A stretch of 64,000 bases of DNA from Chitinophagaceae bacterium (GTDB lineage Bacteria; Bacteroidota; Bacteroidia; Chitinophagales; Chitinophagaceae): contig JADKHN010000001.1 of the NCBI GenBank assembly GCA_016721725.1, positions 248,001-312,000 of the forward strand, given 5' to 3'. Positions 34,701 through 43,920 of this stretch are shown here, in pieces; position 1 is the stretch's first letter; each line of letters begins with the position of its first letter. The notes beneath the pieces were generated by a model. That model saw only the letters and a list, made by a program, of their open reading frames with translations. It was not told where the DNA came from and did not search any database. Made by a program: the position numbers and the translations under genes.

Positions 34701-37700
34701 GCTCCGGTTGTATTATAGGTGATGTTGGTGATCGCCGTATTGATACAAACCGTTTGAGCATTCGTGCCAGGCGCTGAACTCAGCGAAATGGTATTATTAG
34801 GTGAAACCGTGATCGAGCCGTTGGCGGATACGGATCCGCAACCACCGGTCAATGTGACTGTATAGTTGAAGGTTCCTGATGCCGTTGGTGTTCCGCTGAT
34901 GGTCACTACGTTAGCGGCCCAGCTACCTGTAACACCTGCGGGCAATCCGCTAAAGGTAGCGCCAGTAGCAAAAGTGGTGGCATAGGTGATATTGGTGATC
35001 GGGGTATTGATACATACGGTCTGTGCATCGGTTCCAGGTGCTGAAGTCAGTGTAATGGTATTGGTCGGATTCACCAGAACTGTTGCCGTAATAGACGGAC
35101 CGTTACATCCGCCTGCATTGACAGGAGAGATGGTGAAGGTCACCGTGATTGGTGCATTGGTGGTATTGGTCAGGGCGCCACTGATATCACCGGTTCCGCT
35201 TGCCGCGATTCCGGTTACGGTAGCCACATTATCCCGGGTCCAGCTGAAAGAGGCAGCCGTGCCGGTCAATGCGATGGTGGTAATGGTAGCCCCGGAACAA
35301 ATGGTCTGATTGTTTGGTGTTGCCACAGCATCACCCACAGCGGTGAACTCATCCGCTCCGATATCCGGAGGTGTGCCGCGGGTATCGCCATCGTAATCGG
35401 TCGTGTAAGTGGCGATGGTTTGTCCCGTGCCGTTCAGGCACCAGTTGGCGCCCAGTGCATTGCTCAGGTGGAAGTCGGTACCGGATACAAAGATTGGTTG
35501 AGCGCTCTTAGATTGAGCATCCTTGGTTGTACCGGTCTGCCAGGCGGTCAGATCTGCACGGAGGGTAGCGCCTATATTTCCCAGGTTAGGACCTGTGAAA
35601 TAATAATCGTTGTAGTTGATATCAGCGTAAACAGAGGCAGCGGCTCCGGAGAATACGCAGTATCGCTGTGCGCCGATGGTTTGTGTATTGGAGAAGATAT
35701 TATTCCGGATATTCAAGGAATTGGCCGTTGTTACACCACTGGTCACATTGAGTGCTGCGGGCAGTCCTGTCGCCGAAACCTGTTCTGTATTCATTACAAC
35801 GGTGTTGTAATAGAGGTTATATCCGCCGCCTGCTGTTATTATTATGCCATACCCGTTGTCTCCCACTGCAGTACCATTGAAGCCATTGGCGGCTATATCC
35901 GAAACATAGTTGTTAAAGACATCTATCGCGGCAGCGGTTAACGTTGAGCCCAATTGTATACCGTTACTTCCGAATCCGGTTCCATTTGAGTTTTTGATAT
36001 TAGAGATATTGTTTTGCTGGATCCTGACACCACCCGTAGTACTGAATACAAAGATACCGGTCGTGGTTCCGGTGCTGGGTGAGCTTAAATTGGTTATTGT
36101 ATTTCCTATAACATTAACATTTGAATTGGTTGCACCGGAAGTGACCACAATTCCTCTGGGCGAACTGGCGGTTCCGCTGAAACCGGAAATGGTATTTCCC
36201 GATATCGTGCTATTTATAGTTGATGTTGCAAACCAAATACCGGTTATATTGGAAGCGTCGGCTGTATTGGCGACATTTCCAAGGGTATTGTTAGATACGG
36301 TTGCGCCATCAGCACCCTGAACATATAATGGAACCAAACGAATAGAATTGGCGCCTGATGTAGATAGATCGTTACCTGTCAGCAACAAGCCACTACCATT
36401 TCCTGCAACAGGAACCGCAATATTATAAATTCCGATATAGGCTCTTTGAACATTGTTGTTCTGGAAAGTAATATTGTTGAAGTAACCTGCATTACCGGCT
36501 GTTGTGCCATCAGATACAAAGACCGCAGTATTGGTGTTAGCGCCATTGATGATGATGCTGTTTTTAACGGTTATATTGTTAATAGGCACTGTTCCCGTTG
36601 ACCCCAGCAACAAAACGGTTGGCGTTGTTACACTGGTATTGGTAATGGTTAGATCCCTGCTGGCCGTTCCGTTATTTGATCCGTCAATCGTCACATTGCT
36701 GGATAATATTTTGATCAGAGAGCTGGTCAAAGACCCCGTCAATGTAGCTGTAACCCCGGTATTCGGTTTGATTAACAGTGTAAATGGACCGCCGCAACCA
36801 TAGGCCATCTGGTTCAGGGCATTGGCCCCGCTTTCCGTTACAGAGGCATCCAGGATATTTGCGGTTAGGTTACCGGAAAGCCCGCTTGCATTGATTGCCG
36901 CAAATAAACCACCGGCTCCTGTAATGCTGGTATAGGTTCCGGCTGCTCCGATGGTAACCACTCCGCTCAGACCACCGGCTCCGATGGTATAACTGTTAAT
37001 CGTTCCGGTGAGAGGGAATGCGGCGGCAGTCAGGGCCACACTGCTTGGTGGTGCGGCAAAAATTCCGCTGTTGATGGCTACATTGGGTGTAGCAAAGAGA
37101 TCCTGTGCAACCACAAAATACTGGATCACGTCACCTCCGGCAACACCGCCATTGATGAGTGCCATGTTCAGAGTAAAGGTGAACGGACTGGCCGCGTTTG
37201 ACGCTTCAGCGTATTTCCATCCATCGGTTCCGCTGGTATTGTCATTGAATGTATTGGCGTTCGTCGTTTTCTTATAGTATACCCTTGGCTTGGTACCCGG
37301 AGCAACATTGATACCACTGGCATCCGTAATGGTTGCCGACAGGTTAACATTACCAATACACAGGGTGTTCGGCAACAAAGTATAGGAAATACTCGGTGGT
37401 GTAAGATCCAGGAACACGCCGTCAAACTCATCCGCACCAAGGTCCGGAGCCAGGGCTCCGCCATTGGTTGAACCTGCCGGGCCAGGACGAACCTGGTTGT
37501 CGTAGTCAGTTGTGATGCCTCCCACAGCGATACCACCTGATTCCAGTGTGGTTGGAGTTACTCCCATATTCAAATGAAGGTCGCCTGTCGCGGTATTTGT
37601 AAAAGTAACGGTTATACCCGATTGGGAAACGGCGTCACTGGCAGAGGCTGTCTTCCAGCCTGCAAAGGTTTGGTCAGTAGTCCAGAATCCGATTGTTGCC

Positions 37701-40700
37701 GGACTGGCAGAATTCAACACATTATAGTTAGAGGCATTTGCCGCCCAACCTGTTGTGCTGACTACAGCTCCATAGTTATTTGAAATGGCGTAATGCTTAC
37801 CTGTACCACCCCCGCTGCTTATCCGTGTGTTATTAAAGATATTATTACGGACATCAACGGTGTGCGTTCTCGCAGTTGCGCTTAGATCGCCTCTCAAGAA
37901 ACAGAAACTGGGCTGGGCACCGGATGTTGCGTTTCCGGAAATATGAATTGAATTGAAATAAATGTTGTTGGAAAATACCGGACCGTTGCTGTTAGCGCTC
38001 CATAATCCGATAAAACAGGTGTTCGTTGACTGGCCATCACCCAATGAGATCATGTTATTGATGAAACTCAACGGTGTGCCATTGGTATGTCCCCTTACGA
38101 ATACGCCAGATGCAGTACCAGGCAAAGTAACTGAAGTAGAAGTGCTTGCGTTGGTTATATTGAATATCTTGTTATTAGACAAGGTCGTGCCCAAAGCGGC
38201 TGCTACTGAAATACCGGCAGCATTTGTTCCGGATGTAGTAGTATTGATTAGTGAGATATTAGAAATCGTATTCCCGGAAATGGTTGCATTCAAACCGGCC
38301 GCAAAATAAATACCCACTGCACCTAATTGCCCGTTTCCAAAGCTGACGTTTGCATTATCCGATGTTAAATTAGTAATAGTATTTCCACTGATCGTTGCAG
38401 CTGTGGTGGTACCGGTTGTGGTGGTCTGGATTCCTCTTATATATCCCGTTGTACCGGTTCCGTATGATGCAAAGTTCTGAATCGTATTATTCGAATAATT
38501 AGCAATCGTCGATGTAGAAGTGGCATTGATCCCGCTGGCCAGGGAATTACCCGTTGTAAGTCCCAATGTGCCGGCCCTCATATTGTTTGCGGTACCATTA
38601 CCAATGGTATTACCGGTGATGGACATGGATGCGGCTACACCTGATACATTGATCCCAAATACTGCGCCCGCAACTGCAGCCGTTGTACCACTGGATTGCA
38701 GTCCGCCGATGATGTTATTTTGTATCTGAATGGTACCCGTAGCAGAACAGTTTATACCTACAACAGCTCCCTGAGTAGTTGTGGGTGTGGCGATCAGCGC
38801 GCCTGTTCCTGATGATGCGCCGATGATATTGGGCGTAACGTTTCCAATATTGACACTGCCGGCGCCCGTGATATTGATACCACACAAAACCCCGTTTGTC
38901 GTTGCTGCACCACTTGAAGTGGATAAACTGATCGCAGTAACCGTATTGCCCTGAATACTGTTCACTGTACCGGCTGTGAACCCGCAATTGATCCCGATAT
39001 AACGATTGGTCGTTGTCGAATTCAGTGTCATGGTTCCGGTACCGGATGATGTGGCAAAGCCGATCACATTACCGGAGATCGTGTACCCGTTTCCGGAAGT
39101 AACAAAAATCCCGTTATTGGTATTACCCGTGGTAATCGTACGGGTGGCGGTTTGATAGATCTTGTTATTGCTAATGGTCCAGCCGGAATTATTTGAATTA
39201 ATATTTATGGCACTATAGAGAGATGCAGCGGCAAAAATGTCAAAAATATTATTGTCCGTCACCGTATTTCCACTGTTGTCGATCACAGCGCTTGAACCCA
39301 AAGAATAGATTCCGACTATTGGAAAATTGGCGCCGGCTACACTGATATTATTATTGCTGAGTGTATTGTTATCGTTACCCGTAACAATACCCGTACTGAA
39401 CAAGACCACACCAAATGAAGCGGAAGTTGAGCCCTGTATAGAACAGTAACGAATGGCATTGTTCACTGCATCATTGATGAACCTGGTTGCAACTGCCGTA
39501 CCGGTCGCGGTATTGGCAAGGGTCAGTTGAGAGGTCGTTCCCACTCCACCGGGCCTTCCGTCGATGGTCACATAATTTGCTCCGTTAAAATCTATGGTAG
39601 CCGTTGCATTGCTGCTGGTGATGGAAAGTCCAACTGCACCCACCTCGGGTCGGATGGTGATATTATTTACCGGTCCTACACAACCGTTATTCGGAAAGAC
39701 CAACGGGAAGGTTTCCACTGTACTGAGATAAGTGGCTTGCAATTCAAAGATCACCGGGCCGGAAATTCCGCCGGCAATGGCCGCAAAAGCAGCGGTCAGT
39801 GAAGGATAAGTTCCGGTTGGGCCTACAGGAATGGTTCCTGATGGACCACTACATGCCAGTGTTGTTGTATTGCTGGAGAGCGGAGAGGCTGTCCGATACA
39901 ACGGACCTCCGGAACATCCGGTATTATTGAATGAATATAGCCAGAAGTAATAAGGGGTGGAAGGAATTAGTCCAGTTGCATTGAAGCTTGTCGTGGCAAC
40001 ATTGCCTACGATCACACCGCCCAGAGCAGAAGCGCCTGGCGTGTAGAGTGTGCCGTCAACGGGCGCTGAAGGCGGTGTGGCATTGGGTGTACGAATGACC
40101 AGGTAATTGGTTGGCGTACTCGGTGCCGCCGTGAATGTCCCGGAAACACTACTGGTGGTGGGGGTCAATACCAATGCTGATGGCTGATCAGCTGGTGTTA
40201 CACAAGGAGCCGGAGGGGTAAAGGTATAGGTTTGGCCCAGCGCCGGCTTGGTAGCCACATTGGATTCATTATAAAAACAGATATCATTATTTAAAGTGCC
40301 TGCAGCCGGTGAAGCCCAGTTTCCCCCGGATGCCACTGCCAAATTTTTAAAATCCGTATTGTTCGCTCCGCGTAATCCCACTTGTGCATTATTGGCTGTC
40401 GTAGCACTAACGGCATTTGAAAAATTACCATAAATGACCTGGATGACATTGGTCGTCTGGAAAAGTTTGATCTGGAATTCAATTCGCTCCGCATTGGCTG
40501 TTGCTCCATTATACCTTCTCGCATCTGACCATTGAACGGTAAATACGCCACCGGCCGATGTATACTGCACCAACCCCAATGGAGCTGTAGCCTGAGCCTG
40601 ATCATCTCTGCCAAATGCTGATATGGCTCCCGCATACCCGGTATTATCAGAAATGGGTGTATAAGGAGATCCACTTGGTGGGGTCGTTGCTCCAAAAGTA

Positions 40701-40936
40701 ATGAACCCATTGGTATTGATAGTACAGGTTGTATAGGCTACCCCATTGAAAGTGAAAGTAAAACCAATGGGAATGGCTGCCGCATTCGCATCATCCCAGC
40801 CGGTATTATGGGCGATGGTACCGGAGATCGGTGTATAAGTACCGGAGGAAGCTGCAAAAGAATAATTCGCAACTTGCGCATTAGTTGTAGCTGCAGCAAA
40901 CAATACCGTAAGCAGCAGAAAGTATACTTTCTTCAT
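31496..40936 (-). CDS. Giant surface protein A, N-terminal part (T9SS client)
   Basis: The first 3,146 residues of a protein that would be about 4,842 residues if three single-base insertions are removed. Signal peptide MKKVYFLLLTVLFAAATTNAQ. Domains by position: an all-beta N-terminal domain (40870-40210), an Fn3-like domain (about 40200-39870), a long beta-helix-like stretch rich in short Asn/Gly/Ile turns (39850-37500), a second one (36960-35380), one PKD-like unit, six Ig-like repeats of about 90 residues (35079-33430), a propeller-like segment (33200-32490), an Ig domain, PKD-like repeats and part of glycine-rich module 1. A huge adhesin or matrix protein at the cell surface is the likely role. 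It ends artificially at the first indel (31514-31520). Confidence 0.85.
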   Translation of the reverse strand: MKKVYFLLLTVLFAAATTNAQVANYSFAASSGTYTPISGTIAHNTGWDDANAAAIPIGFTFTFNGVAYTTCTINTNGFITFGATTPPSGSPYTPISDNTGYAGAISAFGRDDQAQATAPLGLVQYTSAGGVFTVQWSDARRYNGATANAERIEFQIKLFQTTNVIQVIYGNFSNAVSATTANNAQVGLRGANNTDFKNLAVASGGNWASPAAGTLNNDICFYNESNVATKPALGQTYTFTPPAPCVTPADQPSALVLTPTTSSVSGTFTAAPSTPTNYLVIRTPNATPPSAPVDGTLYTPGASALGGVIVGNVATTSFNATGLIPSTPYYFWLYSFNNTGCSGGPLYRTASPLSSNTTTLACSGPSGTIPVGPTGTYPSLTAAFAAIAGGISGPVIFELQATYLSTVETFPLVFPNNGCVGPVNNITIRPEVGAVGLSITSSNATATIDFNGANYVTIDGRPGGVGTTSQLTLANTATGTAVATRFINDAVNNAIRYCSIQGSTSASFGVVLFSTGIVTGNDNNTLSNNNISVAGANFPIVGIYSLGSSAVIDNSGNTVTDNNIFDIFAAASLYSAININSNNSGWTISNNKIYQTATRTITTGNTNNGIFVTSGNGYTISGNVIGFATSSGTGTMTLNSTTTNRYIGINCGFTAGTVNSIQGNTVTAISLSTSSGAATTNGVLCGINITGAGSVNIGNVTPNIIGASSGTGALIATPTTTQGAVVGINCSATGTIQIQNNIIGGLQSSGTTAAVAGAVFGINVSGVAASMSITGNTIGNGTANNMRAGTLGLTTGNSLASGINATSTSTIANYSNNTIQNFASYGTGTTGYIRGIQTTTTGTTTAATISGNTITNLTSDNANVSFGNGQLGAVGIYFAAGLNATISGNTISNISLINTTTSGTNAAGISVAAALGTTLSNNKIFNITNASTSTSVTLPGTASGVFVRGHTNGTPLSFINNMISLGDGQSTNTCFIGLWSANSNGPVFSNNIYFNSIHISGNATSGAQPSFCFLRGDLSATARTHTVDVRNNIFNNTRISSGGGTGKHYAISNNYGAVVSTTGWAANASNYNVLNSASPATIGFWTTDQTFAGWKTASASDAVSQSGITVTFTNTATGDLHLNMGVTPTTLESGGIAVGGITTDYDNQVRPGPAGSTNGGALAPDLGADEFDGVFLDLTPPSISYTLLPNTLCIGNVNLSATITDASGINVAPGTKPRVYYKKTTNANTFNDNTSGTDGWKYAEASNAASPFTFTLNMALINGGVAGGDVIQYFVVAQDLFATPNVAINSGIFAAPPSSVALTAAAFPLTGTINSYTIGAGGLSGVVTIGAAGTYTSITGAGGLFAAINASGLSGNLTANILDASVTESGANALNQMAYGCGGPFTLLIKPNTGVTATLTGSLTSSLIKILSSNVTIDGSNNGTASRDLTITNTSVTTPTVLLLGSTGTVPINNITVKNSIIINGANTNTAVFVSDGTTAGNAGYFNNITFQNNNVQRAYIGIYNIAVPVAGNGSGLLLTGNDLSTSGANSIRLVPLYVQGADGATVSNNTLGNVANTADASNITGIWFATSTINSTISGNTISGFSGTASSPRGIVVTSGATNSNVNVIGNTITNLSSPSTGTTTGIFVFSTTGGVRIQQNNISNIKNSNGTGFGSNGIQLGSTLTAAAIDVFNNYVSDIAANGFNGTAVGDNGYGIIITAGGGYNLYYNTVVMNTEQVSATGLPAALNVTSGVTTANSLNIRNNIFSNTQTIGAQRYCVFSGAAASVYADINYNDYYFTGPNLGNIGATLRADLTAWQTGTTKDAQSKSAQPIFVSGTDFHLSNALGANWCLNGTGQTIATYTTDYDGDTRGTPPDIGADEFTAVGDAVATPNNQTICSGATITTIALTGTAASFSWTRDNVATVTGIAASGTGDISGALTNTTNAPITVTFTISPVNAGGCNGPSITATVLVNPTNTITLTSAPGTDAQTVCINTPITNITYATTFATGATFSGLPAGVTGSWAANVVTISGTPTASGTFNYTVTLTGGCGSVSANGSITVSPNNTISLSSAPGTNAQTVCINTAITNITYNTTGATGATFSGLPAGVTGGWAANVVTISGTPTASGTFNYTVTLTGGCGSISANGTITVTPNNTISLSSAPGTDAQTVCINTAITNITYSTTGATGATFSGLPAGVTGNWAANVVTISGSPTTTVGSPFSYTVTLTGGCGVVTATGTITVTPNNTITLTSAAGTNAQTVCINTAITNITYSTTGATGATFSGLPAGVTGNWAANVVTISGSPTTTVGSPFIYTVILTGGCGVVTATGTITVTPNNTITLTSAAGTNAQTVCINTPITNITYSTTGATGATFSGLPAGVTGNWAANVVTISGSPTTTVGSPFSYTVTLTGGCGSITANGTITVTANNTISLTSAPATTSQIVCVNTPITNITYATTGATGATFSGLPAGVTGSWAANVVTISGTPTTTVGSPFSYTVTLTGGCGTITANGTITVMAVPVVNAPTVTQPTIPSPTGTIVVNATGGPTLEYSLNGGPYQLSNTFTGLLPGGSYNISVRILNSTGCVVTYAGNPVVMNTISGRITDVLVGSSPFQDSMWTINLANYTLIRYLGPTLSGFTITGINALATNPLTGEHFAIVKVSGSAGRRLVKINVQTGVCTLIGNMGDNFSTLAFRTNGELYSITGNGSSPLPPETMYKIDTLTGLPTFYRTLGNGADGEVIAFNPDDNFFYHWSGNSTVVWEKFATDVDPILPLTSPLNGEVFGALYAGGGQFWVSNISSEIRLWNIAGTAGPVLMNTPDDLRGLVRESCSSSISPGGPTTFCSGNNVLLTVIGGTGNYQWYQNGSLIGGANSSTYSATTSGLYNCIYTDGCGLTDSVTLGITVTVIPTPDAVATPSSQTICNGSPITTIALTGSVPLTTFNWTRDNVATVTGIAASGSGNISGILNNTTNSPVTVTFTIIPSTVSCIGTPITATVTVNPIPDVNQPANQVVCNNTSTLPVNFTGLVAGTIFNWTNSAPSIGLAASGTGNIASFTATNATGAPVVATIIVTPTTIAPPVTQTFNFTGGMQTFTVPAGITSVTIDAYGAQGGSGAVGNSNSGPTAGGNGGLGTRATGTLAVTPGQVLNIFVGGAGATPTGGLQRRR
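33430..35079 (-). repeat. Six tandem ~273-bp Ig-like repeats in gene A
   Basis: Each unit reads SAPGTxAQTVCINTxITNITY, then GATFSGLPAGVTG, then WAANVVTISGxPT and YTVTLTGGCG. Units 3-5 are nearly identical to each other, which indicates recent tandem expansion. The same family occurs seven times in gene B. Confidence 0.85.
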
Positions 40937-40989
40937 AAACAGAGTTTGGTTTATTGTAAAATGTAGGGCGCCTTAAAGGCAAAAGCATT

Positions 40990-41020
40990 GAAAGTTATTG
41001 TTTTTTCCTGATGATTCAAA
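40990..41020 (-). promoter_or_regulatory. Promoter of giant gene A
   Basis: On the minus strand TTTG (41017-41020), 19 nt, then TAACTTTC (40990-40997; last base off consensus). The leader is about 45 nt. It lies in the 229-bp gap between the two giant genes together with the gene B terminator. Confidence 0.55.
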
Positions 41021-41111
41021 CTTAGTTCCCGGTTTTTTTATAAACAGGTCACCCTGCTAAATATTCTTTTGTAATGGCAGGATATGATGGCCATTTGAGC
41101 GATTACCCATT

Positions 41112-41140
41112 AAAAAAGCCCCCCGTTGTACCGGGGGGCT
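41112..41140 (-). terminator. Terminator of giant gene B
   Basis: Read on the minus strand, AGCCCCCCG (41140-41132) pairs with CGGGGGGCT (41125-41117) around a 6-nt loop, followed by T6 (41117-41112). Confidence 0.85.
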
Positions 41141-41165
41141 GTTATTGAAGTTGGTTTGGATTCCC

Positions 41166-43920
41166 TTATCGCTGGATCTCGAACTGGAACGAGGCACGCT
41201 CCTTCTCATTGTACACCACCAGGTAGTACGTACCCGCTGCCAGTGCCGGCAGGTTCATCTCGATCTCAGAGCCATAATGCAGGTTCGTGTACTGCTTGTC
41301 GCCATACACTCGCCCGATCGCATCCACGATCCGGATGTTGAACTCCTTATACACATCGCTCGTAAACCGTACCCGGAACCGCCCATTGTTCGGGTTCGGA
41401 TAGATCCGGATCGCCGTAGCAAACACCTGGTGACGCTCGATACAATCGTTCACCGTCACATTCACCGTACTGCTCGCTGTGCATCCGCCACTGCTCACCG
41501 TATACGTCAGTGTCTTCACACCCGTACCCGCCAGCGTAGCCGAGAACGTATTACCCACCACGCCCGGTCCGCTCCAGACTCCTCCCAGCGGCACCGCCAC
41601 CAGGTTCACCACACTGTCCGTCAGGCAGACCCTTATCGGTGCATTCACCATCGTGATATTGGGCGATGCGTTCACCGTGATCGTGAACGTCCGTGGCGTA
41701 CCCACGCAACTGATGCCTCCGCTGACATACAACGGCGTCACCGTGATCGTTGCCACGATCGGCGTGATCGTCGGATTATACGCTACAAAGCTCGGGATAT
41801 TGCCGATGCCGCTCGCCGCCAGGCCTATACTCGGCTGGCTGTTCGTCCAGCTGTAGGTCAGCGTCGTGCCGCCTGTCGTCGGGCTCGTGAACGTCACCGC
41901 CGCCGTAGCGCTGCCGTTACATACCGACTGGTTCGCCACCGCATTCACCGTAGCCGTCGGGTTCACCGTATACGTAAATGTGATCGGTGTACCTCCGCAA
42001 GCTCCCGGAGCCGTCGGCGTCACCGTGATCGTGCCGCTGATCGGGCCGTTGGTACCATTGGTCGCCGTGAAGCTCGGGATATTACCCGTGCCGCTGGCTC
42101 CCAGTCCGATCGCCGTATTGGAGTTCGTCCATGCGAACGTCGTACCCGCTACCGGTCCGCTCAGCGTCACCGCCAGCGTATTGGTACCGTTACAGTTCAC
42201 CTGGTTACCCACCGCGTTCACCGTAGCCGCCGGGTTCACCGTGATCGTAAAGCTCACCGGTGTGGCCGTACACGTCACGCCGCCATTGGTATAGGTCGCC
42301 GTCACCGTGATCGTCGCCGTCACAGGAGCACTGGTATTATTGATCGCTACAAACGATCCGATACTGCCCGTTCCTGAGGCTGCCAGCCCGATGCTCGTAT
42401 TATTATTCGTCCAGCTGTATACCGTGCCCGCTACAGGACCACCCACCGTGATCGCCGCCGTAGTCGCCCCGTTACACACCGTCTGGTTCGCTATCGCATT
42501 GATGCTCGGCGTCGGGTTCACCGTGATCGTGAACGTACGCGGTGTGCCCGCGCAACTCGTCAGGATACTCACCGGTGTCACCGTCACCGTTGCCGTCACC
42601 GGCGCATTGGTCACGTTCGTTGCCACGAAGCTCGGGATATTGCCCGTGCCATTGGCCGCCAACCCGATGCTCGGCTGGTTGTTCGTCCACACAAAGATCA
42701 CACCCGGCATCGGCGTCACAAAGTTCACCGGTGCCGTATTCGATCCGTTACACAGCAACTGGTTGCCCGGGAATGGTGCCACCATCACCGGCGTCGGATT
42801 CACCGTGATCGTGAACGTCACCGGAAGACCCACACAACTCACCCCGCCGTTGGTAAACGTCGGTGTCACTGTGATCGTCGCAGTGACAGGTAAGAAGCCC
42901 GTATTGATCGCCGTAAACGCGCCTATATTGCCCACTCCGCTCGCCCCAAGGCCGATCGTCGTATTGTTATTGGTCCAGCTGTACGTCACCGTACCGCCCG
43001 TGTTTGGTGTCGTGAAGATCACCGCAGCCGTCAGCGTACCGTTACATACCGTCTGGTTCGCCACCGCGTTCACCACCGCCGTCGGGTTCACCGTGATCGT
43101 GAACACCCTCGGTGTACCGTTACAGCCGTTCGCCGTCGGTGTCACCGTGATCGTACCCGTGATCGGCGCATTCGTAGCGTTCGTACCCACAAAGGCCGGG
43201 ATATTACCCGTTCCGCTGGCCGCCAATCCGATCGCCGGATTACTATTGGTCCAGTTGAACACCGTGCCCGCTACAGGACCCGCGAAGTTCACCGCCGTCG
43301 TCGGCGATCCGTTACATACCACCTGGTTCAGTGGCGCCGGACCCGTGAACGTCGGCGTCGGGTTCACCGTGATCGTAAAGCTCCGCGGTGTACCCGTACA
43401 GGTCACCCCGCCATTGGTATACAGCGGCGTCACTGTGATCGTCGCCGTTACCGGTACACTAGTCACATTCGTCGCCACGAAGCTCGCGATATTACCCGTG
43501 CCGTTCAAGGCCAGGCCAATGCTCGGATCTGAGTTTGACCAGCTGTACACGATCGTGCCGCCCGTTGTCGGACTGCTGAACGTCACCGCCGCCGTATTCG
43601 CTCCGTTACAAACCGTCTGGTTCGCTACCGCATTCACCGTAGCCGTCGGGTTCACCGTGATCGTGAAGGTCACCGGCGGACTCGTACAGCTCACACCACC
43701 ACTGGTGAACGTTGCCGTCACCGTGATCGTCGCCACCACAGGTGCCGTTCCGGTATTGATCGCTGTGAACGGCGCTATATTATTGGTGCCACTCGCTGCC
43801 AGGCCGATCGTCGTATTGTTGTTCGTCCAGTTATACACCAGCCCCGGCTGAGGACTCACCGTACCCGAGAAGGCAATGAGGGTTGTCATCGCTCCATTGC
43901 ACACCACCTGGTTCGGTACA
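41166..43920 (-). repeat. 2.76-kb near-identical direct repeat, copy in gene B
   Basis: The counterpart of 26405-29160. It covers the last seven to eight PKD-like repeats and the T9SS sorting domain. Confidence 0.85.

Noticed and set aside
33430..35079. Regularly spaced repeats that could suggest a CRISPR array
   Set aside because: The ~270-bp units are coding, of one protein domain each, with no short spacers.
42307..43851. Long open plus-strand frame (514 codons) antisense to giant gene B
   Set aside because: It is periodic with the PKD-like repeats and appears again antisense to gene A. The repeat codon usage (few TTA, CTA and TCA codons) leaves the opposite strand open. Its peptide is a repetitive Val/Pro/Leu string without a domain.
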